A DNA stretch of 31,289 nt from DATIJJ01 sp039936115 (GTDB taxonomy: Bacteria; Pseudomonadota; Gammaproteobacteria; DSM-16500), in NCBI GenBank assembly GCA_039936115.1, contig JBDTIZ010000233.1:1-31289 (forward strand). The letters run 5' to 3'. Both the position numbers and the translations under genes were made by a program. The number at the start of each line of letters is the position of its first letter. Positions within the stretch are counted from its first letter, which is position 1. Of the stretch, positions 1-6,660 are shown piece after piece. Below the pieces are notes generated by a model, which was not told the DNA's origin, made no database searches, and saw only the letters and a list, made by a program, of their open reading frames with translations.

Positions 1-33
1 GATTCCAGACCCCGCAACAAGTGCGGGGTGACA
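1..33. repeat. REP family 1, single half at window edge
   Basis: This is a hairpin unit: stem CCCCGCA/TGCGGGG with loop ACAAG, preceded by GATTCCAGA-type bases and followed by GTGACA. It is nearly identical to the arms of the elements at 3826-3943 and 16012-16130. Only one arm is visible, so the other arm may lie outside the window. It sits just beyond the mreC stop codon. Confidence 0.75.
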
Positions 34-68
34 AAGACGGTATCACGCGTGTCCATCGCAAAACAGCA

Positions 69-950
69 CTACAACACCGGAAGCTTAGCCTGAGGCTGCG
101 TTTTTATCACAGGCATTGTTGCTTTCACTGTTTTATTCGGCCACACCAATAACACTTGTCGGCTGCGATCCAATCGTGCGCTGGGCTCTACGGTAATCGT
201 TGAAAATTGCAAACCAGGATCTTTTATGACAGAAACTACCTGTCCCAATGGATAACCTTCTGGATAATTTTGTCCTAACCCTGAGGTAATAAGTAAGTCA
301 CCGGTTTTTATATCTGCCGTTTGCGGCATATTGACTAGGCGTAATTTTCCAGTGTAAGCATCGCCAACAGCAATGGCTCGCACGCCATTCCGGGTCACTT
401 GCACAGGTACGCCGCTATGCGGATCATTAATCAATAAAACACGACTGATTAATGGCCCTACTTGAATCAACTGCCCCATCACACCGTTCGCATCCAAAAC
501 TGGTTGTCCAACAAACAATCCATCATGGCTACCTTTATCCAACGTCACTTGATTCACAAAAGGATCTGTATCAATCGATAAAAGTTGGGCGATTAGAACC
601 TTGCCCTGCACTTCAGTGGAGGAACGCATTAAGGCTTTCAACTGATTATTTTCGGATTCAATGGCTAACAAACGCTGCATTTGCGCTTTTAAAAGTAATC
701 GTTCTGCTTTTAAATCAAGATTTTCTTTTACCAAACGATCATGTGTACTGATGGTCGTACCTAGATTATCGATGAGTTGAACCGGCCAACTTACAAGATA
801 TTGCAAAGGGGCAAGCGGCATAGAAAGTGCTGCGCGAACTTGTGCAAACGCATCCACACGCTTATCAAGACACATCAATATAATTGCGAGCGCAGCCAGA
901 ACAAGCATACGAAATCCCGGCTGCGATTCTCGGGCAAATAAGAATTTAAT
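69..950 (-). CDS. mreC: Rod-shape-determining protein MreC (probable ATT start)
   Basis: MreC is a bitopic inner-membrane protein that links the MreB cytoskeleton to the peptidoglycan elongation machinery in the periplasm. The protein has a short cytoplasmic lead, one membrane helix (LVLAALAIILMCL), a coiled-coil stretch (about residues 60-105 from the proposed start) and then the beta-rich periplasmic domain. The first ATG in frame is at 908. The frame stays open upstream to a stop at 966-968, and the 14 codons before that ATG read IKFLFARESQPGFR. This resembles the usual MreC N-terminus before the membrane helix (E. coli MKPIFSRGPSLQIR). No ATG, GTG or TTG lies among them, but an ATT at 950-948 follows an AGTGAGGA ribosome site by about 7 bases. 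I therefore prefer ATT, giving 293 aa; the conservative start is 908 (279 aa). It lies downstream of mreB on the same strand. mreD is not visible before the window edge. Confidence 0.9.
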   Translation of the reverse strand: MKFLFARESQPGFRMLVLAALAIILMCLDKRVDAFAQVRAALSMPLAPLQYLVSWPVQLIDNLGTTISTHDRLVKENLDLKAERLLLKAQMQRLLAIESENNQLKALMRSSTEVQGKVLIAQLLSIDTDPFVNQVTLDKGSHDGLFVGQPVLDANGVMGQLIQVGPLISRVLLINDPHSGVPVQVTRNGVRAIAVGDAYTGKLRLVNMPQTADIKTGDLLITSGLGQNYPEGYPLGQVVSVIKDPGLQFSTITVEPSARLDRSRQVLLVWPNKTVKATMPVIKTQPQAKLPVL

Positions 951-970
951 GGCACAATCCTCACTTTAAT

Positions 971-1027
971 CCTTGCTCAGTCCAGTACTGAGCAAGGTCT
1001 GTCTATCTTCTCGTCAAACGTGACGAG
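971..1027. other. Two tandem hairpins in the mreB-mreC gap
   Basis: Two perfect inverted repeats lie between mreB and mreC. One is a 10-bp stem CCTTGCTCAG (971-980) paired with CTGAGCAAGG (988-997) around a 7-base loop. The other is a 7-bp stem CTCGTCA (1010-1016) paired with TGACGAG (1021-1027) around a 4-base loop. Neither is followed by a T-run on the minus strand, so classical intrinsic termination is unlikely. They could stabilise or process the mreB-mreC transcript, or lower mreC expression relative to mreB. Confidence 0.55.
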
Positions 1028-1047
1028 CGATTCATGTGACAAAGGTC

Positions 1048-2097
1048 TTATTCTCTGGAGAGAAAATCCATTCCAACAGTATCAACCATTTCTAATGCTT
1101 TACCGCCACCACGCGCAACACAGGTCAGCGGTTCATCAGCAATGATCACTGGTAAACCCGTTTCTTCCATAAATAAACGATCGATATTTCGTAGCAACGC
1201 ACCACCACCTGTTAACACCATACCGCGTTCTGCAATATCAGATGCGAGCTCAGGTGGAGCTTGTTCTAATGCCGCGCGTACTGCGCCTAAAATGCCAGAT
1301 AAAGGCTCTTGCAATGCTTCAAGGATTTCATTGCTATTCAATGTAAAGCTACGTGGAATACCTTCAGCTAAATTACGTCCTCTGACTTCCATTTCACGAA
1401 TTTCGTTTGCAGGGTAAGCAGAACCAATTTCATGTTTGATACGTTCAGCAGTAGATTCACCAATTAAAATGCCGTAATTGCGACGAACATAGCTCACAAT
1501 TGATTCATCAAAACGATCGCCGCCAATTCTGACTGAAGCAGAATAAACAATACCGCTTAATGAAATAATAGCGACTTCGGTTGTGCCGCCACCGATATCA
1601 ACCACCATGGAACCGCGTGGTTCATCAACTGGCATACCCGCACCCATCGCAGCAGCCATAGGTTCTTCTAATAAATAAACTTCACGCGCGCCTGCACTGA
1701 TTGCAGATTCACGAATTGCACGTCGTTCAACCTGTGTTGAACCACAAGGCACGCAAACTAATACACGTGGGCTTGGACGCAAGAAGCGATTTTCATGCAC
1801 TTTGTGAATAAAGTGCTGTAACATTTTTTCTGTCACATAAAAATCCGCTATCACGCCATCCTTCATTGGACGAATTGCTGTGATATTGCCAGGTGTACGG
1901 CCTAACATGAGCTTCGCTTCACTACCAACAGCCGCAACATGTTTTTGACCATTACTTGAACCCGGGGTCTGGCGAATTGCAACAACAGACGGTTCATTCA
2001 AGACAATGCCTTTACCACGCACATAAATCAGCGTATTCGCTGTCCCTAAATCGATTGATAAATCATTTGAAAAATATCCACGTAGCTTCTTCAACAT
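1048..2097 (-). CDS. mreB: Rod-shape-determining actin-like protein MreB
   Basis: MreB is the bacterial actin homologue. It forms membrane-bound filaments that steer lateral cell-wall synthesis. The 349-residue product is full length (E. coli 347) and very close to enterobacterial MreB throughout. It has the N-terminal phosphate-1 motif DLGTANT, the phosphate-2 motif DIGGGTTEVA, and the conserved segments LGRTPGNI, MKDGVIADF, RIGGDRFDE and GMVLTGGGALL. The start is supported by AAAGGAAG about 12 bases upstream and by the conserved MLKKLRGYFSNDLSIDLG beginning. mreC follows after 97 bp on the same strand. Presence of MreB implies rod-type growth. Confidence 0.98.
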   Translation of the reverse strand: MLKKLRGYFSNDLSIDLGTANTLIYVRGKGIVLNEPSVVAIRQTPGSSNGQKHVAAVGSEAKLMLGRTPGNITAIRPMKDGVIADFYVTEKMLQHFIHKVHENRFLRPSPRVLVCVPCGSTQVERRAIRESAISAGAREVYLLEEPMAAAMGAGMPVDEPRGSMVVDIGGGTTEVAIISLSGIVYSASVRIGGDRFDESIVSYVRRNYGILIGESTAERIKHEIGSAYPANEIREMEVRGRNLAEGIPRSFTLNSNEILEALQEPLSGILGAVRAALEQAPPELASDIAERGMVLTGGGALLRNIDRLFMEETGLPVIIADEPLTCVARGGGKALEMVDTVGMDFLSRE

Positions 2098-2337
2098 AGG
2101 CTTAATGACTTCCTTTAAAATTGCAATTAATGAAGTGAATTCTAATAGATAAAAAATAAACTAGCCACACAAAAAAATATAAAAATCTTGACTATATGCT
2201 ATGTACGGCCTGGAGATAGGCACCGCAGAGTAAAGTTTGCACAACCTGGGCGCCTGTCATTCCCATGAAGACGCACTAGCATCCGGATAGATTCCCGCCT
2301 TCGCGGGCAATCTGGCAGGTTCGCCCCACAAAAATCT
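2098..2337. other. Divergent intergenic region with degenerate REP-like hairpin
   Basis: This AT-rich gap separates mreB (minus) from the gene at 2394 (plus). Within it, 2256-2312 has a degenerate element containing TGTCATTCCC and a hairpin CCCGC (2294-2298)/GCGGG (2303-2307) with loop CTTC. This resembles the common GTCATTCCCGCGAAGGCGGGAAT type of repeat. A TTGACT at 2188-2193 has no good -10 box at 16-18 bp. I see no convincing mreB promoter. Confidence 0.4.
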
Positions 2338-2371
2338 CTTAATCAATCCTTAAGGTTCCCCCGCGTAGACT
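2338..2371 (+). promoter_or_regulatory. PmrA-type box and possible -10 upstream of the 2394 gene
   Basis: The sequence CTTAAT (2338-2343), five bases, CTTAAG (2349-2354) matches the published PmrA box pattern YTTAAK-N5-YTTAAK exactly. Eleven bases further is TAGACT (2366-2371), a 4/6 match to a -10 box. The geometry fits an activator site that overlaps or replaces the -35 region. PmrA directly controls many Dot/Icm effector genes in Legionella and Coxiella; its use here is inference. Confidence 0.6.
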
Positions 2372-2393
2372 AAGTATCTGCCAGGAGGAACTT

Positions 2394-3761
2394 ATGCCCA
2401 TACTACGGAAGGTAAAAGATCAGCAAGGCAAAGACATTATTCTTGAACTGCCGGATGATTGGACAGACGGGTTAGACTTACCCAATGCTGCGGCAAAAGA
2501 AGCGTTTTTAAAAATGCTGCTGGATGGATTAGCTAAAATCGCTGGTGAATGCCATTATTATCAGTTCGCAGCAATCTCATTTCTTGACTTACCTTATCAT
2601 TACAGTATTTTATTAAACGAAAGAGATCACATTGATTGCCTTGTGATGGTGCAAATCACCTGTCCGGCGAAGACGCTTGAACAAAAACAACTTCCTGCGC
2701 AACAGCAAAAAATGACTGACAAAAAACAAACGGCCATGTTTCGGGATTTAAAGATTGATGAAACAATTTCTATTGCATGGAAAGAAGCGATTATTAAGCT
2801 TCGTCTTTCTACCGCAGAGGAATTTGCAAAATGCAAAAGAAAATTGCCTGAAACTATTCAGCATTTTGACCGTTTAAACAAATCAGCTCACATGGATTCA
2901 CGTATCGAAAAAATTCTTGCTCACGTCAACCGTAAAATCGAAACAATACAAGTTATTATGCAGCATAAAAATGCTGATTTACTTACTCTAATGATTCGCT
3001 TAGAAAATCGTGCAGAAATTCATTACCAAGCGTATTTAGAAAAAATGAACGCATTGCTAATCTTAAAAGAACAGTTGATTTCACTCTTACAACAAACGGC
3101 AATCCATCATTATAAAACGTTAACAAAAAACAATAGCGTGATTGAATCGTTTGCCGAGACTTATTTTAATGATCTTTTCAGCGGCATCGCATGCATTCAG
3201 CACAACCAGATATCATCAATCAAGATCGACTTTACCCAGGAAACATGCGAGCGCATTGAAAAAAGATTTAATCGGATCTTAGGGATACTTAATACAACTT
3301 ATAATCGATGGATGGATGGCATCTATAATCCATTAGGTCAATCTGAGCCGCTTGCAACACTCACTGCATATATTGCTCAGTTTAATACTCAATATAAAAC
3401 ATTAGTATCGCCAATTGATTTTAAAAATTTTGCTTTTTCGTTACAAAAAAATGTTTACCAGTTTGAGCGTGAAACACAAGCGAGCTGTGCTGCCCTTAGA
3501 AAAGAATTTATTACAGCCTATGATGATATTTTACAAACGGAAGCCGAAGAAATTTTTGGTATTTATTCTCTGATCAACACTGAATTTGAATTTCTTGCCA
3601 AAACAAGAATGACGCTTGCCAATACAACGAGAACTGAAGATAAATGTATTGCGAAAGAATCGATTGTGACTCCGATGGTGAGTGAAGCTACGAAAGATCA
3701 GAGTGAAAAGAGTAGTTGTGAGTGCTTCGACAGATTTCCCGTTATGTCACCTCACACTTAA
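2394..3761 (+). CDS. Unknown helical protein, candidate secreted effector
   Basis: A 455-residue protein of no family I recognise. It starts behind a strong AGGAGGA ribosome site five bases from the ATG. No signal peptide or membrane helix is visible. An N-terminal mixed region (1-95) is followed by a long, mostly helical, Lys/Gln/Glu-rich body (about 95-410) with coiled-coil-like stretches, for instance around 160-230. The C-terminal tail (about 410-455) is polar and probably disordered, with three Cys (one at about 417 and a pair in SSCECFD). The last codons and the stop lie inside the first unit of the tandem repeat that follows, so the natural C-terminus may have been altered. The gene stands alone in its orientation, converges on the RGS-like gene, and has a PmrA-type box upstream. 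I infer an effector-like role; there is no catalytic motif to name a function. Confidence 0.8.
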   Translation: MPILRKVKDQQGKDIILELPDDWTDGLDLPNAAAKEAFLKMLLDGLAKIAGECHYYQFAAISFLDLPYHYSILLNERDHIDCLVMVQITCPAKTLEQKQLPAQQQKMTDKKQTAMFRDLKIDETISIAWKEAIIKLRLSTAEEFAKCKRKLPETIQHFDRLNKSAHMDSRIEKILAHVNRKIETIQVIMQHKNADLLTLMIRLENRAEIHYQAYLEKMNALLILKEQLISLLQQTAIHHYKTLTKNNSVIESFAETYFNDLFSGIACIQHNQISSIKIDFTQETCERIEKRFNRILGILNTTYNRWMDGIYNPLGQSEPLATLTAYIAQFNTQYKTLVSPIDFKNFAFSLQKNVYQFERETQASCAALRKEFITAYDDILQTEAEEIFGIYSLINTEFEFLAKTRMTLANTTRTEDKCIAKESIVTPMVSEATKDQSEKSSCECFDRFPVMSPHT

Positions 3762-4045
3762 ATAGTGTTACTCCGCACTGAATACTGTCATCCCACACTG
3801 AATACTGTCACTCCGCACATTACCCTGTCACCCCGCACTTGTTGCGGGGTCTGGAATCAAAAACATAAAAAAGTCATTTGAAAAAATAAAAATGTATTTT
3901 TTATTATTTAAAGCCCGGACCCCGCAACAAGTGCGGGGTGACAATGTTCAAGCGGAGTGACAATGTTCAAGCGCGGTGACAATGTTCAAGCAGTGTGACG
4001 ATGTTCATGCGCGGGATAACAGTATTCAAATACAATGTAACAGCC
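3745..4045. repeat. REP family 1 inverted pair with tandem 19-21 bp flanking units
   Basis: The core is two inverted hairpin arms, CCCCGCA-CTTGT-TGCGGGG at 3832-3850 and its reverse complement at about 3920-3938, around an AT-rich spacer. On the left flank the TGTCA(C/T) unit recurs at 3745, 3766, 3786, 3806 and 3826 (steps 21, 20, 20, 20). On the right flank GTGAC(A/G) recurs at 3938, 3957, 3976 and 3995 (steps of 19), with decayed units near 4015 and 4037. Right units are diverged reverse complements of left units. The element lies between two convergent genes, where its transcript could fold into strong hairpins, but there is no clear T-run terminator. Confidence 0.85.
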
Positions 4046-4048
4046 TTA

Positions 4049-5911
4049 TCAAGACGGACGACTTTTTGAAGGTGTCGTAGTAGACCGCACATCAGTCTGA
4101 GTTAAGACAATATCGTTCAGAGTACTAGATCGCGGCGGAACATTCTCTTCAACTGGCGTAGAGCTTGCTTTACTAGTACTCGCAAACAAATTCACGCGAT
4201 GACCTCTATGTTGTTGACGTCCAGAAGATTTTTGCTCGTCTGTTTTAATGTCGCGCTTAGGAGCGGATACAGAACGCGGTGGTAAAGCTGCGCTGAGCGG
4301 ACAAGAGCCGAAATCGACCTGAGCTGTAGTAGTACGATTCTGTGAATGAAAAAGAGAGTGTGAAGAATAAGATACAGAACTCGAAGACACTGATGAAGCC
4401 TGCTGTCCCAAAGATCCTGATGCTGTGGGATGCATTGGCGGAATGCTGCTGTCATTAATTGGATTATCTTCTTCATGTTCAACAATATTCAACGCTGAAG
4501 CATCCGATATCAAAGCGTTACGTCGGGCGCGAGAAACAGAGCGCGGACGCAAAGAAGAATCTGAACGGTCAGAAGCAGACGACAAACGCAAAGCCGATCC
4601 CGCGCTGTCAAGACTAGATGACAAAGGCAAATAAGAACTCGAGTACTCAGAACCAGAAGATACGGGCGTATGCAAACGAGCAGGTGATGGTGAAGGCGAT
4701 GGCGTACGGTGAGACTTCGATGGCGTACGGTTTCGTGAACGTCCTCTATGCTCTATTTTCTCTTCTTCCATCCCAAGTTGCATCGAAAGATTAAAAATTT
4801 CTTGCGCTTTAGCGGCTGCATCAAGCGTTCCATGACCTTTCAACGTAACATACAAATCCAAAATCACATTCAATTCAGTTCGAGAATGCCCTGCTTTTAT
4901 GAGTTCTTTACTAGAAGACGTTTTGCGCGGTAAAGCCGATGGTGTTTGAATATCTGCTTCAACAGGTATTTCGCCAAAGCCAGTGCTTGAAGATTCAGCA
5001 TCAACTGACAACAGAGTGCTAACATCGTCATGATCCAATGTTTTGGATGCTTTTTTGGGTAAGTGATGTTTTGTCGTAATGATGATCCATTGTTTTTGTG
5101 CGTACTTATCGCAAAGTGCAATCAATTTCTTCTCAAAGTTTTTGTCTCTAAAATCATTCATGATTTGTAGTCTGTCTTGCGCATAAGCTTCACGCTCATC
5201 TATTTTCCCATGCTTTTCATCAAGTAATGCAAGCGTTTCGTTCGCGATATTGGCCAGCATTTTCTGCATTTTTTTCACTTGTTTGTGACTGTCCTCAAGC
5301 GGACCTTTCGTTATAAAATGTTTTGCATGTGGTATGCGTGAATGGATCACTAACGCTTCACGTATATTACGCATCCTCGAATCTTGTTCTATCAATTGAT
5401 CCAATTCTAAGGCTCTCGTTAAATTTCGAGCCGGGGCACCTCGATTCAATCGAGGAAATAGATCTCTTTGGAGCATACTTATAAGACTGTTATTAGCATC
5501 TTCAAAATCTTCCAAACTCAATGTGTGCTGTATGAAACGCTCAACGAGATGTGAGGTTTCATGACTTGGAATATTCACTGTTGCAGAAGGCGATTCTTCT
5601 TTTTTCCAGGGTAAGACTGCTTTAAATTTCTTGTATAAACCCGCTAAACCTTTAGGTTGGATTTGAGCAGTCTCGAGATATTTTTGTAGAATTGCATTTA
5701 GTTGTTTTTCTTCATCCGGGAGCCGTTCCCCAGTATTGACACGATTAACAGCACGCAAAAAATCTATACTTTCCTTCACATATTCTTCGCCAAACTGAAT
5801 GTCTAATTCATGAAGAAAAAAACTGGACTGCACTTCCTCAGTAACAATGTGTCTTCCCATAAATTCAAAAGCATGAAGTTGATCGTGTATTGCTTGATTT
5901 CTAGGTGTCAT
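4049..5911 (-). CDS. RGS-like domain protein with SR-like Ser/Thr/Arg-rich tail, candidate effector
   Basis: A 620-residue protein from the second ATG (5911). The first ATG at 5917 leaves almost no gap after AAAGGAA, while 5911 has a normal 7-base spacing. Residues about 26-158 look like an RGS (regulator of G-protein signalling) helical bundle. EEYVKESIDFLRAV resembles the RGS EENIDFW region, KQLNAILQKYLETAQ the middle helices, VNIPS the VNLDS turn, and LEDFEDANNSLISMLQRDLF the segment that in RGS4 reads CFDEAQKKIFNLMEKDSY. An insertion at about 86-110 holds a basic amphipathic piece (GLYKKFKAVLPWKK). The Asn residues that contact G-alpha in RGS4 are not evident. Residues 160-290 are helical; 387-620 are low complexity with RGRSRNRTPSKS and TPSPSPSP motifs, many Ser/Thr-Pro sites and basic clusters. 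No signal peptide or membrane helix is seen. RGS domains are eukaryotic, so a secreted effector is the likeliest reading. The RGS call rests on remembered family patterns. Confidence 0.8.
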   Translation of the reverse strand: MTPRNQAIHDQLHAFEFMGRHIVTEEVQSSFFLHELDIQFGEEYVKESIDFLRAVNRVNTGERLPDEEKQLNAILQKYLETAQIQPKGLAGLYKKFKAVLPWKKEESPSATVNIPSHETSHLVERFIQHTLSLEDFEDANNSLISMLQRDLFPRLNRGAPARNLTRALELDQLIEQDSRMRNIREALVIHSRIPHAKHFITKGPLEDSHKQVKKMQKMLANIANETLALLDEKHGKIDEREAYAQDRLQIMNDFRDKNFEKKLIALCDKYAQKQWIIITTKHHLPKKASKTLDHDDVSTLLSVDAESSSTGFGEIPVEADIQTPSALPRKTSSSKELIKAGHSRTELNVILDLYVTLKGHGTLDAAAKAQEIFNLSMQLGMEEEKIEHRGRSRNRTPSKSHRTPSPSPSPARLHTPVSSGSEYSSSYLPLSSSLDSAGSALRLSSASDRSDSSLRPRSVSRARRNALISDASALNIVEHEEDNPINDSSIPPMHPTASGSLGQQASSVSSSSVSYSSHSLFHSQNRTTTAQVDFGSCPLSAALPPRSVSAPKRDIKTDEQKSSGRQQHRGHRVNLFASTSKASSTPVEENVPPRSSTLNDIVLTQTDVRSTTTPSKSRPS

Positions 5912-6008
5912 AATCATTTCCTTTATTTTATTTAATTATAATGTGGGTATGAAGAGCACTTGCGATAAGCTGATTTATCATTTCCGTATGCGACCAAAGA
6001 ATATACAG

Positions 6009-6037
6009 GCTATATAAAATCAGATTAAGCATAACAA
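6009..6037 (-). promoter_or_regulatory. Possible promoter of the RGS-like gene
   Basis: On the minus strand TTGTTA (6037-6032) and TATAGC (6014-6009) are separated by 17 bp, each a 4/6 match. A CTTAAT half-site lies in the spacer, followed five bases later by TTTATA, so only half of a PmrA box is present. A TATAAT at 5940-5935 closer to the gene has no good -35 partner. Confidence 0.3.
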
Positions 6038-6148
6038 AACTTATATGAAAAGGAAGGGATAGTCTCAGAATTCACGTTTAGAATCAGAAACCTGAGTCTA
6101 AATTGGGCAGAGTTACCCTCTTTCGTTCATGATTTTATTATTTAGCAC

Positions 6149-6164
6149 CAGATTGAACAATCTG
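6149..6164. promoter_or_regulatory. Perfect 7+7 bp palindrome, possible operator
   Basis: CAGATTG (6149-6155), AA, CAATCTG (6158-6164) is a perfect dyad typical in size of a dimeric regulator site. It lies about 105 bp upstream of the gatC -10 box. No cognate regulator gene is nearby. Confidence 0.25.
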
Positions 6165-6244
6165 TAGAATAGTGGTTAATTTTTGCAACAAATATTTTTC
6201 ATCCACCTCCTAAAGAGAAAAATCACATTTTGGAAAAATCCAGG

Positions 6245-6273
6245 TGTATTCAAACGACACTCAGCAGTATAAT
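6245..6273 (+). promoter_or_regulatory. Promoter candidate of gatCAB
   Basis: A perfect -10 box TATAAT is at 6268-6273. The -35 region 17 bp upstream (TGTATT, 6245-6250) is weak. The leader then carries a small dyad CCAAG-AGA-CTTGG at 6288-6300 before the gatC start at 6346. Confidence 0.45.
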
Positions 6274-6345
6274 TGCCCTCTTTTGCCCCAAGAGACTTGG
6301 CACACATCATGGTCTCGTTTTTGAATAACTGGAGTCTCTTTAACT

Positions 6346-6639
6346 ATGTCACTGACCGCCGCCGATATTAAAAAAATAGCACATCTTGCCAGATTGAATC
6401 TGTCAGATGCCGACACCACACTTTACACTGATCAACTTTCAACAATTCTCGATTTCGTTGCCGAAATGAATCAAGCCGATACGACAGACGTTGAAGCCAT
6501 TGCTCAATCGCTAGACTTAAACCAACGTATGCGTCCCGATGTCGTGACCGAGCAAAACGAGCGCGATGCTTTTCAAGCGATTGCGCCACGCGTTGAAGCG
6601 GGCCTTTATTTAGTACCTAAAGTAATTGAAGACGAATAA
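6346..6639 (+). CDS. gatC: Asp/Glu-tRNA(Asn/Gln) amidotransferase subunit C
   Basis: GatC is the small subunit that wraps around GatA and stabilises the GatCAB complex. GatCAB amidates misacylated Glu-tRNA(Gln) and/or Asp-tRNA(Asn) in the cytoplasm. The 97-residue product has the family pattern: an N-terminal helix pair (ADIKKIAHLARLNLSD), the central QLSTILDFVAEMNQADT segment, and a C-terminal RPDVV...F..IAPRVEAGLYLVPKVIE tail. Length is typical (about 95-100 aa). It is first in the gatC-gatA-gatB operon, with gatA 21 bp downstream. Confidence 0.96.
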   Translation: MSLTAADIKKIAHLARLNLSDADTTLYTDQLSTILDFVAEMNQADTTDVEAIAQSLDLNQRMRPDVVTEQNERDAFQAIAPRVEAGLYLVPKVIEDE

Positions 6640-6660
6640 TAAATCAGGGAATCACACGTT

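Larger units (their letters stand above)
5912..6244. other. Divergent intergenic region between the RGS-like gene and gatC
   Basis: This AT-rich stretch holds the leaders of two divergent genes. It contains a minus-strand promoter candidate (6009-6037), an imperfect hairpin around 6061-6098 (AGTCTCAG facing CTGAGTCT), and a short palindrome at 6149-6164. I find no coding region or RNA gene in it. Confidence 0.5.

Noticed and set aside
2188..2216. TTGACT as a -35 box for the 2394 gene
   Set aside because: No -10-like hexamer at 16-18 bp, and it lies 200 bp upstream; the PmrA-box region is a better promoter.
3745..4045. Possible CRISPR array because of regular 19-21 bp units
   Set aside because: The units abut with no separate unique spacers, they are inverted on either side of a hairpin pair, and no cas gene is near.
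4425..4634. Plus-strand open frame inside the RGS-like gene
   Set aside because: It is the antisense of the Ser/Arg-rich tail, whose biased codons leave the opposite strand open.
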